In this document: positions 53,743 through 64,000 of the stretch, in pieces
How the letters are laid out: the number at the start of each line of letters is the position of its first letter
Numbering within the stretch: position 1 is the stretch's first letter
Source: Hypericum androsaemum
Lineage: Eukaryota; Streptophyta; Magnoliopsida; Malpighiales; Hypericaceae
Direction of reading: 5' to 3'
DNA: 64,000 nucleotides
Assembly (NCBI GenBank): GCA_963995505.1
Contig: OZ023189.1
Location: 17,879,495-17,943,494, forward strand
The notes under the pieces: generated by a model
The model's input: the letters and a program-made list of their open reading frames with translations, nothing else
The model's database searches: none
Told to the model about the DNA's origin: nothing
Translations under genes and position numbers: made by a program

Positions 53743-54691
53743 TGTTGGAGAATTGGTTTAATATCTAAGAAAGAGATGGCCCAATACAATTGAGTGTATT
53801 GGACTTTGGGCCGAAATATTTAATTAGAATATAATTGGAGGTCACACCAATTAGATTTGGGTGTTTGTGAGATCAATACGAAACTCATTGATAAAGCTTC
53901 GTAACGATATATATAACACTTACGAAAATTCAATTCTCGGGGTGAATGAGAAATTGGCTTAAAAGTGGTCTGGCTGCGGGTTATAGGATTGTGGGTCTGT
54001 GAGAATTGTTCCAGGTTCCAAGGCCTTATCTTTTTAGAGCTGGGCCGGACTTGTTGAAGCGATTCTCGGGACAAAATCTGATTGGGCTTCCTCTTGGACA
54101 AACCCACGCTCTAGAACCTTCTTCCCCTTCCATGCCATTTGAATTTAAATTTAGATTTAAATTCATGAGTGTAACAACCCATTTAATTTGAGATTTTATG
54201 GATTTTGTAACATCTCATTCGATGGGTGTGTTAATGGTCATATTGATTACGGATTGGAATGTTGGAGGCCAAGGTTGCCTATAAAAGGAACCCTTCTCCT
54301 TCATTCCAAATCGCTCCTAGCTCACACTCTTCCTTGAGCACTCTACTTCTCTCCCCCTTGCATAGCATTTCTCATTTGCATAAGTGTCAGAGTTCTAAGG
54401 CTACTAAAGGTTCGCAAGGTGTACGAAAGTGCTTTCTTTTGTACACGTGATTGGGCGTTGTACCTTAGGAACTCTCTACCCACGGGGGCCTGAAGCATAT
54501 AGGCGGATAATAAGAGTTTAAGGTTAAATTGTGGCCTCATCCAGGATTCAATCCGAAGGTCACTACTTGAAGACGACGTAATACACACTTAGCTCGAAAT
54601 GTGATCGTGAGCATATTCTTACTCTTCTCTTTATATTACTTGCAATTTATATATATATTCAAACCATAATTTACTGCTATATTTTTCAACA
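53743..54691 (+). mobile_element. LTR of another retroelement
   Basis: Starts TGTTGG and ends CAACA with a promoter-like CCTATAAAAGGAACCC near 54278. Flanks differ (ATTTC before, ATCTT after), so it is not a clean solo LTR. About 400 bp of leader-like DNA follow it to 55094, so it may be the 5' LTR of a truncated element. A canonical tRNA-Met primer-binding site was not seen. Confidence 0.6.
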
Positions 54692-55094
54692 ATCTTAAAC
54701 TCTTATTATATTAGTGAATTAGTTTGTTAATCGTATATATATAATCGCTTGTGGTCGCTATTGGCGTTAACTTGCTTCTGTGCAAATCTTACATTCGCTT
54801 GCCTCTGTAAGGAAAAAAAAGAAGAAGAAGAAATTGATTAAACAATTTATCGCTTGCTTCCGTTGGGGAAATTGGAATTGGAAAAGTTTAATCAAGGCAT
54901 GTTTGAATTTAAAGAGTACTTTTTAACTTCTGTGCTCACCTGTTACATGTAACCGTTGCACCATTACGTGAGTTGATCACTGCTCGTGCAGTTAATTTAT
55001 TGAATACAGGTTTCAGGTTTTTTGCAAGTGTTTATCTAATGCGAGCATTACATCGAAAAATATATAGATATATTTTTCTGTGTTTATTTAAATA

Positions 55095-56012
55095 GTGAAA
55101 ACTAACAACATGTTAAAGAACATGTTAAAGAACAACTTTGACATGAAAAATATGGATCTAGCTGACGTTATACTAGGGATTAAAATCTCTAGGACGACTA
55201 AATGAATTGTCTTGTCACAATCTCACTATATTGAGAATGTACTCAAAAAATTTGAAGCTTTTGACAAACCTCCAGCTAAGACTCTGTTAGACCTGAGTCT
55301 ACACTTAGCTAAAAATGGAGGGGACCCAGTATCTCAACTGAAATATGCAAAGATCATTAGGAGCCTGATGTACTCAACAAATTGTACTCGCCCTAATATT
55401 GCTTATTCAGTTAGCAAGCTTAGTAGATTCACAAGTAATCCAGGAACGGATCACTGGCTAGCTCTGGAAAGGGTTCTAAAGTATCTAAAATATACTTTGA
55501 ACCATGGCATACTATATATGAGATATCCAGCTGTATTAGAAGGATACAGTGTTACGAATTAGATATCGGACACTAAAGACTCCAAATCTACCAGTGGTTA
55601 CGTATTCACTATAGGTGGCGGAGCTCTGTCCTGGAAATCCTCTAAACAAGCATGCATAGCTCGATCCACCATAGCGTCAGAGTTTATAGCACTAGACAAA
55701 GCTGAGGAAGAAGCTGAATGGCTCAAAAACTTCCTAGAGGATATTCCTTGTTAGAACTAGCATGTGCCCCCTGTATTGATACAATGTGATAGCATGTCAG
55801 CGATATGGAGAGCACAAAGTACTATATACAATGATAAGTCTCGACACATCCGTAGGAGACATAATATTGTTAGACAGTTGATCTCTAGTGGTATAATTAC
55901 CATTGATTATGTAAAGTCCAAAAATAACATAGCTGGTCCTTTGATGAAAGGAATCAACAGAGATCAAATGTATAACGCAGTAAGGAGAATGGGGTTAAAA
56001 CCCACATATTAA
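55095..56012 (+). pseudogene. copia RT end and RNase H (3' portion of pol)
   Basis: Continues the pol reading from 49436: NNFDMKNMDLADVILGIKI, then [74 protein letters not shown] and DKSRHIRRRHNIVRQL. Stops at about 55203, 55560 and 55755 interrupt it. A 15-bp tandem duplication (AACATGTTAAAGAAC-like) lies at the start. Confidence 0.88.
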
Positions 56013-56557
56013 AAATGTTCATAGCGGTAACTCAATAATGATGAGTGGAGATCCCACAAACTTAGTTCAATGATACAACATTGAACTAAGTTATGGATGG
56101 TTAAGATGTTTGGAACCTATCCCATTCTCAGAAGCTACCCAAGTACAAACCTGCAGAGGTATGGTTAGGTTAAGCGTCTACGTTGTAATGATTCCTATAC
56201 CAGATAAAGGTAGAGTATGGCAGGATACTCTTGATAGGAGATCACATATATAAGTGTGAAGTGAGGCAACTTCAGATGGAAAAATACTTATGAATCTAAG
56301 ATATGGTCCATGGCCGAAACAGACAAAACGTGAGAACCAAAGGATATTAGAGATATCATTGTGTAAATGTTATTGTCTTGGTTTACATAAAAAGCTGACC
56401 AGTTCAAGACATCGCGTTCACTGAGCAACAAATAAATCTGATAACATCTTACTAGAGAAGGTTCAAAGCCGTAAGGTACCTATCTCGATAAAATGATATT
56501 TCGTCAGAACTTTTCTTAAAAGTGTCAGCATGCATTAATCATCATTCATGTGGAGAT

Positions 56558-57433
56558 TGTTAGAAAAAATGCTAATTAAAGCAAACAGCCCAAAGTGGGA
56601 GGTCCAATATGGAATGGAAAAAGGCAATCCCACATTAAAAAATGGCACAAGCTTTTCCTAGTTTATAAGGAGATGCTCCTTGTTAGCTAGAAAATAAGTT
56701 GACCACCTGGAAAGCCAACTCGGACTGTTGCGAGGATCCGAGCACGCGCACGTGCGTGTGCGCATGGCACATTGGACGCAAGTTGCAATGGGCACTTTGT
56801 GGCACACTTTGCACTTCACACGTGCGCATCATCGCGAGGAGCCTTAAAACTTTTGCCCGATTCTGAAGAAGCTACAGGCTGCCGAAGTCTCACGAAGGAG
56901 TGAAAATTTGTGCCCACCGAAGGGACACGAGCGTGCTGCCTGCAGCCTGTCATAGGGGTGCCTATAAGAACCGAAGAGCTACAAACTGCCTGCGAAGGGG
57001 CTTGTCCAGAATGTCTTTCGAAGCGCCACGAACAAATTGGCTAGAGAGGTGCCTGAAGGATAGCCTGCCTGCTGGCCGAAAGGGTGCATCTCCTCAGAAC
57101 TCGTACCCCCTTGGAAATGCCTGCCTCCACAGCCTATAAATAGGCCTCTCCCCCTCATTTGCATCTCACCCTACAACTCATTGCATAAGCATTCATTAGC
57201 AATTGTTGTTCTTCTCTTCCTCTCTCAAGAAAATTTTAAATATCTAAGGTTCGCTCGAAGCTTCGAGAATCGTTGTGTTACGATCTTGGAAGTAACTAGT
57301 CGTTGTATCTTGGGGACGATTGCCGTAGCCCGTAAGCACTGAATACGGGGCAATCTCGTCTTACGGAGAAAGATTCAAACTCTTGCCTCGACTAAGATCC
57401 TAATCAAGTACACCACCTCTGACACAAACAACA
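56558..57433 (+). repeat. 3' LTR of the copia element
   Basis: 876 bp, TGTTAGA ... CAACA, preceded by the polypurine tract GTGGAGAT at 56550-56556. The promoter GCCTATAAATAGGCCTCTCC is at about 57132. Alignment with the 5' LTR and the solo LTR shows numerous differences, so the insertion is old. Confidence 0.9.
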
Positions 57434-57557
57434 CAAGCAGTACTTATACTTGTAAGAATTCACCAATGTAATAAGGAAACATGAATTGAGCTGTGTGTGT
57501 TTGTCAATTTGATGAAATGCATACAGAGTCCTTGTCGAGTTGTTGTCGTCTCTCTAG

Positions 57558-58158
57558 CTATGTTGTCAATAGTAGATAGCGCCGCGTAGCGATGACTCTC
57601 TAAAATGCTATAGCGGTATAGTGGATAATGGGATGACCGCTATCGCAAAGGCTAAAAATCAATGTACAAGGTAAACATAAATACTCAAAAATAGAAAATT
57701 ACACAAAATTAAAGAGAACACCACACTTGATAACTATAATCAACTTTGTCAAAATTAGAGAGACCATCATAATTAAGAATTATAATCCAAAAGTAATTGA
57801 AGATTCAAAATAACATCCCATCAAAATGACATTCAAGTTCTAAGTGAGGGAGAGAGGAGACTTTTTTTTTAAAGCGTGAGAGAGAAGATTGAGATGAGTA
57901 TAAATTAGGGCACCCACGTAAATTGAGTAACTTATTAAGGTGAGAAATGACCTATATGCCCTCAATAAATAAATAAATATTTAAAAAATTAGGGGTATTT
58001 AAAGATTTTTTTGCATAAGTAAAGATAGCGGCCGCTATTTGACCGCTATAGCGATCGCTGTGGCCGCTATTGTCAATAGTGCTTAGCAACAACATATCGT
58101 AGCGGTAGGCATGAAAAATGCTACATAGCACCGCTATAGCGCGCTATTGACAAGATAG
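57558..58158. mobile_element. hAT-like MITE with GCGGTATAGC-type subterminal repeats
   Basis: TIRs CTATGTTGTCAATAG (left) and, in reverse complement, CTATCTTGTCAATAG (right). Subterminal palindromic units (CGCTATAGCG, GCGGTATAG, GGCCGCTATT) cluster near both ends. The 8-bp flanks CTCTCTAG and ATCTCTGG agree at 6 of 8. Interior is AT-rich and non-coding. Confidence 0.65.
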
Positions 58159-58189
58159 ATCTCTGGTAGAAGATAACTAGTTTGAGATT

Positions 58190-58425
58190 CGTTTTAGAGG
58201 TTCAATCCCATCGGAATTTGGAGCAGATCCTGATAAAGTTAAAGTCTATGGAATGGACTACAACTTCTATTCACGGAAAGCTGAGATTAGGAGGCTTGTA
58301 GAAGCATAAGGAATTCCCTAATCGTGCAACTTTTCGATGAGTTACTTGCTTCCATAGCTTGTTCAACCAGGAATGAAGGCTCCACCAAGGGACAAGGTAG
58401 GTCACTGTGTTTGGGGGGACGGAAA
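58190..58425 (+). pseudogene. isoflavone-reductase-like / phenylcoumaran reductase fragment
   Basis: Reads PSEFGADPDKVKVYGMDYNF, SRKAEIRRLVEA, a TAA, GIP, a TAA, then a frameshift to SCNF.MSYLLP and LVQPGMKAPPRDKV. This is the central segment of the PCBER/isoflavone reductase family; the catalytic Lys corresponds to SRKAEIRR. Two stops and a frameshift within 230 bp make it a pseudogene. The NADPH-binding N-terminus and the C-terminus were not found. Confidence 0.75.
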
Positions 58426-58429
58426 TGTT

Positions 58430-58945
58430 TAAAGGTTAGCTGATCTGGATCTAATTTACCCTTAAGTGTCGTGTAGTTGCTAGAAAAAAATTGGTAGCAT
58501 ATCCAGCTTTCTCTTAAGGTTGGTACTATAAATAGTATAATGGATTACTTCTTAGCTGATAAAGCACTCAGGAATTACTCTAAACTGCAATTTGGCAATA
58601 GTTTCATCTCACCTAGGCAAGTTGGTAGAATTCACATTGCATTTTGTCTTTCGAGTTATATAGCAACTCCCATTGATTGAAAGAAAGCAGAAGAGATGGA
58701 CCCGGAAGGAGGATTATGTAATATCTGACTATAACCATCTTTGTTTCCATAAGCTGTCGAGATTTGTCGTCTTGTAGGCTCTCTTACATTGCCCCTCAAA
58801 ACCTACGTTTAGCTCATTGAAACCATTACAAACTTTGTGTAGATGATCTTCATTTACTCCGTGTTTGTAGCAGCGGATCACGTTAACATCGATATCTATC
58901 CAGTCATCAAGTACCGGCAATCGTTAGTGTAACAGCTGGTCATAC
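58430..58945. other. no gene recognised
   Basis: Follows the reductase fragment. No further exon of that gene was found, and the 63-codon minus-strand frame near 58729-58920 has no recognised features. Confidence 0.4.
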
Positions 58946-58950
58946 ATAAT

Positions 58951-60841
58951 TGTTGGGATGGCGAGAAATAGGAAAGACTTATTTCCTATTCCTATTCCTA
59001 TTCTGACTAGGTTTTGGACTCCTAATCCGACCTAGATAGGTTACTTGTACACCAAGGGTTTGTCTCTATATAAAGACATGTTACCCTAGATTTTTTGTAT
59101 AGCTTTGTGGCTCAAAAACTTATCAATAAAAGTTCTCCTTTCTCTCCGTGGATGTAGGCATTAGGCCGAAATACGTTATCTCTTGTGTCCGTATTCTTTG
59201 CGCATTTTGTTTTCTGGTTGCTGAATTTCTAACAAGTGGTATCAGAGCTAAGGTTGGAGGATGTCGAATCATGACGCGAAATTTGCTCTTGTGAAGTTCG
59301 ATGGTTCATTGAATTTCGGATTATGGCAAAGGCGTGTCAGGGATCTTCTCGTACAGCAAGGGATAGTTATCGCGCTCTCGGAGAAGAAGTCCGAGAAGAT
59401 GGAGGAGCAAGAGTGGGAAGAGTTGGAGGCTAAGGCAGTAGCGAAGTTTCGCTTGTGCTTGGCGGATGATGAGGAGCCACCAGCTGGGTTGTGGAAGAGG
59501 ATCCAGGTCAGAGTCAAAGAAGTTTAATGGAAGTGGTTTCAAGTGCAGAGAAGGGCACATGAAGGGGACTATCCAGGACGAACTAGGGATCAAGACAACG
59601 AGGAGGGATTGGCATCCACAACCATGGCCACATATTCAGATGGGTCGGATGGTGACTGACTTTCTGTCTTATCAAGTCCAATGCATCCTGGTAATCTCTT
59701 TTCATTAAGGACCTTGGATTATAATAGTGATAGTTATAAAGGTATGCTAATGAAGGTGGAGAAAGATGCGATGGTAGGGATGAAGGGTGAAAGGAAATAC
59801 CTACAAGTTAGTGAGGCACATTATTGTAGATGGAGTCACATCAATGGGTCTGAAGGAGTTGGCAAAAGCTCAGGTCATATGAGGTTGGTTCGTATGAGGG
59901 AGCAAAGGCTTGACATGAATGGTTTGAGTAGAGTTGGGATTCGCGGAGACAAAGTTAGCAAGTTTCCGCTATGGTTGTCTAAAAGGACGTGCACGTCAAA
60001 GGTGTTGGGTAGGTTTTGCATGGGGAATGCGAAGCCGTTGGTAGCACCACGGGCGAATCGGGTATCTCACTCAAGGCCGAACGGTGGAGTTCGTGGCATG
60101 TCGAGGGTTCTACTTGGTAGAACAAAAGGTTGCCCTTTGTATGCTATGGCATGTAGCATTAGCATGAGGGAAGAAGGTCCAGCGGAAAAGCAGTTCGAGG
60201 TTGCGGAGCATGGGACTGACCGAAAAATAGAGGGTGTATCTATTGGTCACAAGATTGCTTCAGCAGGTGGACTTGCTAGTTGGGGTTCGATGGAGGTTGG
60301 AGGGAATAGGCCAAGCAAGCTCAGAAGCTCGAGTTTGGGGACTGGCTCCAAGTGATTAAACAAAAGGTGAAGAGAAAGTTGAGATGGTCTTATTGATGCA
60401 GTTATCTATGGTCCGAGATGGAGTCGGTTGAGTCGGATTGATTTTGCAAGATCTCATGGTTCTTCATGGGGCAGTGTTTTGTCAATGTGGAGTTTGTTGA
60501 AGTTCGTGTGGAACTTCATGGTTCTTCCACGAGATGATTTCTCGCCAAGGTGGAGATTGTTGGGATGGCGAGAAATAGGAAAGACTTATTTCCTATTCCT
60601 ATTCCTATTCTGACTAGGTTTTAGACTCATAATCTGACCTAGATAGGTTACTTGTACACCAAGGGTTTGTCTCTATATAAAGACATGTTACCTTAGATTT
60701 TTTGTCTAGCTTTGTGGCTCGAAAATTCATCAATAAAAGTTCTCCTTTCTCTCCGTGGATGTAGGTATTAGGCCGAATCACGTTATCTTTTGTGTCCGTG
60801 TTATTTGAGCATTTTGTTCTCTGGTTGCTGAATTCCTAACA
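58951..60841 (+). mobile_element. complete small copia-type element, internally deleted
   Basis: Two 284-bp LTRs (58951-59234 and 60558-60841), TGTTGGG ... CTAACA, flanked by the perfect 5-bp duplication ATAAT (58946-58950 and 60842-60846). The primer-binding site TGGTATCAGAGC (59237-59248, initiator tRNA-Met complement) and polypurine tract (CAAGGTGGAGAT, 60546-60557) are intact, so it retains cis signals while lacking pol. It should be non-autonomous. Confidence 0.95.
59261..60355 (+). pseudogene. gag and pre-integrase remnant of the small element
   Basis: MSNHDAKFALVKFDGSLNFG, WQRRVRDLLVQQGI, EEQEWEELEAKAVAKFRLCL is the gag N-terminus of copia elements. After a deletion comes a frameshifted zinc-knuckle region (FKCREGHMKG), then a protease-like piece (MHPGNLFS) and a GAG-pre-integrase-like piece (SGHMRLVRMREQRLDMN). 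Integrase catalytic core, RT and RNase H are absent. The 224-codon open frame 59681-60355 is degenerate pol-derived sequence without an intact domain. Confidence 0.75.
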
Positions 60842-60849
60842 ATAATTCA

Positions 60850-61130
60850 AGTACATGTCATAGTCCGAGTTGGCCCGAAAAGGGACTTCTTTGTTGCTCT
60901 CCCTTGCTGCCAACCAAAGCTGATCACGTTCCATTTCTCAAGTTTCGGAGGTCGACTCGCCTGCCCTGGCCTAATCTAGTGTAAATTCAACCAGAAGACC
61001 AGCTCCTTTTTTTTGGTAAGTAGAAGACAAGCTCTTTAATTTATGATAGATGATCGCCATAAAATTACTCGAGTGACGAGTCTTTGAATTTATTATTTAT
61101 GGGACAAAATCAAGTCCAAATCCCTTGCAT
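60850..61130. other. intergenic DNA
   Basis: Nothing recognised. Confidence 0.4.
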
Positions 61131-61135
61131 TTGGT

Positions 61136-61300
61136 CATAACGGACAAATGAGGAAAGCAATAACTCACAAGCGCGTGAGTTTGGTCAAAAAAGAAGCGGT
61201 TATTTTATCTTGCCAGTCGAAGTCTCGAATTAGGTAGCTAATATTGCGTAATTTTCTATTAAGGATAGTTCACGGCATAGAACAGGTTCGAATTGGATGC
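61136..61300. repeat. dispersed duplication, unit A copy 2
   Basis: Second copy of the block at 44870-45030, same orientation, about 16 kb away. After GGTTCGAATTGGAT the two copies diverge: this copy continues CTTCCAAG while copy 1 runs into unit B. Confidence 0.8.
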
Positions 61301-61304
61301 TTCC

Positions 61305-61780
61305 AAGTTTGTTTTCATCAATCATCGTAAAATTGACGATTGATAAAATTTCAACTTTAAATATATTAAGTGGTATTTATAGAAAAGTTATAGAGAAACT
61401 ATTGTAATATTTTCTGGTAAGAACGAGTTCAGTCGTGGGATAAACAAAGAGGCATAAATAGAAATCGGTTTGTGAGAAACGACCTTATCCCAAAATAGAT
61501 TAATAACATATAGCTTATTTGGGTCAAATGGGAGTAATGTAATTTTATTAAGTCAAAGTTCCATGTGTTCATATTAGAGACGTCATACCATGTATCATGT
61601 ATGCGTGTTTTTTATTATTAGAGTGAGATCAAACATGAAGTGGCACTTAAAGGAGAGTTGATTATTGACCGGGCTCATAATTCTGTTCACATCACTTTAA
61701 TTTCTGCTTGGCCAATCATCGAGTTGAGAGATCATAATCATGGGTTTCCTTTACTTCTTACCTAATAATATTTTATAGGG
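61305..61780. other. AT-rich intergenic DNA
   Basis: No gene or element recognised. Confidence 0.4.
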
Positions 61781-61787
61781 CAAATTA

Positions 61788-62690
61788 TCATTAGGTCTCT
61801 GGAGTTTGTTTAAATCACTATTCCCTCTTTTTTATAAATCGAAAGTTTGGTCCTCCTAGTTTGCTTTTATTGAACTCTAAGGTCTCTCGTTAATGTCATC
61901 ATTTTTTAAAAATTTTAATAAAAAATGACTATTTTACTCTTCAATAAAAAAACAAAAAATACATTTTCTTCCCTAACCATAATTCCCAGTTTCCGGCAAT
62001 TTTCCAAGTCTATCTTCCGACGTTCCAGTATCTGACATCTCGATCAAGCAGGGATGGCCACGGGACAAATGGGATGAGAGGTTTCCCCATCCTAAAATCC
62101 AATTTGCTTTACGGGACAAACAAGATGAATCCTAAATCCAATCGCTACTGTTGTCGGGGACAGCTGCCATAGGCGGTGAACGTCGAAAATTGGTGAACTC
62201 GTTCGAGTGACGAGATGACGTCGCGGTCATAGAGAATCAATTTCTTCCTCCAACGATGTGCAGTGGCGAGGCGTGGGAGATGGCATCTCAACCCGTTGGC
62301 CTCCCAACTGCTGCGAGCATCCGTGTCGCAATTTTCCAAACCTTCATAAAGGAATCGAACTATTGGAATTTGGGAATCCCAAATCACAATTGTTAAACCC
62401 TAAATTTCCAATCGTCCCCGTCGACCGTTTGTTTATCATCTCGTCCAATCGTCCCCAGAGCTTGTCCCTCTTGCCGGAGAAGGTGGAAGAGGAGACAAAT
62501 ATATGTTTTTTATTTAAATGTAAAGGTATAATAGTAAGTTTTTTGATTAAAAAATCGAATGATGATGTCAGCGAGAGATCTTAGAATTCAATAAAAGTAA
62601 ATTAGGAGATCAAAGTTTCAATTTTGAAACAACATGGACTAAAATACTGATTTAAGCAAACTCCAAGGACCTTTAATATTTACAAGATTT
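61788..62690. mobile_element. long-TIR foldback element, MULE-like
   Basis: Inverted arms of about 150 bp: left GGTCTCTGGAGTTTGTTTAAATCA, TTTATTGAACTCTAAGGTCTCTCGTTAATG (61796-61910); right, as reverse complement, GGTCCTTGGAGTTTGCTTAAATCA ... TTTATTGAATTCTAAGATCTCTCGCTGACATC (62675-62555). The centre (61980-62480) is less AT-rich and could be captured DNA, but no protein was recognised. Target duplications are unclear. Confidence 0.65.
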
Positions 62691-62821
62691 TTTCAAGAGG
62701 CATTTTGACAGTTCAAAATTTCTTCCTTAAATTTGAGCCATTCTCTTCCCAGCCATTCGTTGGTTAATAATGGATCTAAGCATTAGTTGGTTAATAATAT
62801 TATATTCAGTCCACAGTTTAG

Positions 62822-62956
62822 TACTTCTACAATACCGGCTTCTCCAGCGTCACCGCCGTCAACCAGATAACCGCCGCTCTCGCCGGGAACCTACCGGACA
62901 ACGGGATCAACGGCGGGGGAACTTGTTCCGATCCGGCCGGTGTAATTTCCAAGTGA
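62822..62956 (+). pseudogene. GC-rich orphan exon-like segment
   Basis: After an acceptor-like TTTAG, 44 codons read YFYNTGFSSVTAVNQITAAL, AGNLPDNGINGGG, TCSDPAGVISK and stop. GC content and third-position GC are far above the surroundings, which is typical of real coding DNA. I do not recognise the family. No start or other exon was found, so a stranded last exon or captured fragment is likely. Confidence 0.4.
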
Positions 62957-63256
62957 CATCTCCAAGGCTAGGGTTTTGTTTCCCCAACTCTCCGTATTAC
63001 TATTACTTTTGTTGCAAGGGCGTTTCGGTCATTTTGCATCCTACCAAACAAAGCCTTAACTATGTTTAGTTTGTTTTCAAGAAAAAATAGAGGGAGTACT
63101 ATGTTTGGCTGGGTCCCGTACAATGTTTGGTTCGGGTATTGACTTCTGCTTGTCGGATATTTTATTTTCTGTCCCCTTCAAATTTAATGTCATTGAATTG
63201 CTCTTGTCCTTATCCTCTGTGCTTGAATTTTCAAAAAAAAATTTATTCTTTTAATG
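62957..63256. other. intergenic DNA
   Basis: Nothing recognised before the MITE target duplication. Confidence 0.4.
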
Positions 63257-63264
63257 GTATCACT

Positions 63265-63728
63265 CATGGTTTTAAAAAACGATCCGGAGGCCGACCCGGG
63301 ATTTTTCCCGTCCTCCGGGTCGGCCGGTCGGACCGGATGAACTACCGGTCGGACCAAAAATTTTTATTTTTAAATATTTTAAATAATATATATATGTAGG
63401 TTAAAATATACTTATTTTCCATACAAAAAAATAGACTTAATATTTTATCTCTGCACTCTATAAATCTACTTTTTATTTATTTATTTATTACTTTATAAAT
63501 TTGTCAAATTAATTTTTTTTCTCGAAAACTACAAAAAAAAGTCAATTTCGCCCATTTTTTACTAACCGGGTTCGACCGGTCAGGATGGACCTCAAAATCG
63601 GCCGGTCTGACCGGATTTGGTCTGGTTAGTACAGACCCCGGTCAAAAGCCTAAAACGACCCGGTATAGGGCCCGTTTCACGGTCCAACCGGTCGAACCAC
63701 CGGTCGGACCGCATTTTTTAAAACCATG
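63265..63728. mobile_element. hAT-like MITE with GC-rich arms
   Basis: Perfect 15-bp TIRs CATGGTTTTAAAAAA at both ends and a perfect 8-bp target duplication GTATCACT (63257-63264 and 63729-63736). Subterminal regions are packed with CCGGTCGGACC / GGTCTGACCGG motifs in both orientations; the middle is AT-rich. No coding content. Confidence 0.9.
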
Positions 63729-63736
63729 GTATCACT

Positions 63737-64000
63737 TATACTGGTTGATAATAAATCAGACATAATATTCTTCTTTAATTGACGTCTGCGTTAGCTTATA
63801 ATAGCACACGTTCTGATTTTATATTACAATAAAATTTTCCAACATAAAATTATCTTCCATTCACTTGGTGAATTGATTATAAATCATTAAATTGAGCTAA
63901 TGACTTTTCGTTTTAACTTTGGTATCCAGGCTCCAATAAAACCAGTTTCGCATTCATGGCTTCAGTTTTGAGTCCGTTGATATTCCTAGTGAAATGTGTT
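63737..64000. other. intergenic DNA to window end
   Basis: Nothing recognised. Confidence 0.4.

Larger units (their letters stand above)
45880..57433 (+). mobile_element. Ty1/copia element, split by nested DNA
   Basis: 5' LTR at 45880, 3' LTR ending CAACA at 57433, flanked by the identical 5-bp duplication CAAGC (45875-45879 and 57434-57438). Pol order is integrase then RT then RNase H, so it is Ty1/copia. The coding part is interrupted between 49436 and about 55094 by unrelated DNA. Many stops and frameshifts and loss of the primer-binding site make it immobile. Confidence 0.9.

Noticed and set aside
59681..60355. 224-codon frame in the small copia-type element
   Set aside because: Considered as a new gene, but it contains scrambled protease and pre-integrase traces of copia pol and no intact domain.

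Overview
This is a nuclear window from a dicot plant, probably a woody eudicot. The signs are many short GT-AG introns, tRNA-primed Ty1/copia elements, plant L1-type LINEs, tRNA-derived SINEs and hAT/Mutator-like MITEs, plus plant-specific families (laccase, pectinesterase, SYP11-class syntaxin, DC1 proteins, CIB-type bHLH). I cannot assign a genus from the sequence.

Layout. 1-9.3 kb is repeat-dominated: the 3' end of a copia element (to 2037), a probable minus-strand LTR end, one stranded exon of a Miro GTPase gene, and a broken alpha/beta-hydrolase fragment flanked by mobile DNA. 9.3-13.6 kb is a recent LINE (minus strand) between perfect 15-bp target-site duplications; it lacks its endonuclease. 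13.6-18.1 kb is AT-rich with one foldback element. 18.1-39.1 kb is the gene-bearing core: a bHLH transcription factor (+), a universal stress protein gene and a decayed paralogue (both -), a pectin methylesterase (+), a laccase (+) and a SYP112-like Qa-SNARE (-). These genes are separate transcription units. Laccase, pectinesterase and a SYP11-type syntaxin all relate to the cell wall or cell plate, but nothing in the sequence shows they act together. Between them lies a 1.9-kb Mutator-like foldback element that carries a second inverted repeat and a rearranged piece of a ribonucleotide reductase small-subunit gene.

39.1-64 kb is again accessory: a solo LTR with matching 5-bp duplications, a frameshifted DC1 gene, an 11.6-kb copia insertion of the same family (target duplication CAAGC on both sides) that is split by about 5.66 kb of other DNA (LINE remnant, second copy of the hydrolase fragment, another LTR), a hAT-like MITE, an isoflavone-reductase-like pseudogene, a complete 1.9-kb internally deleted copia-type element, a long-TIR foldback element and a GC-rich hAT-like MITE.

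I found no convincingly new biological system. The strongest candidates for follow-up are the nested foldback element with the ribonucleotide reductase fragment, the syntaxin whose ionic-layer glutamine is an arginine with a two-residue insertion beside it, and the endonuclease-less LINE whose long reading frame has lost a catalytic aspartate.
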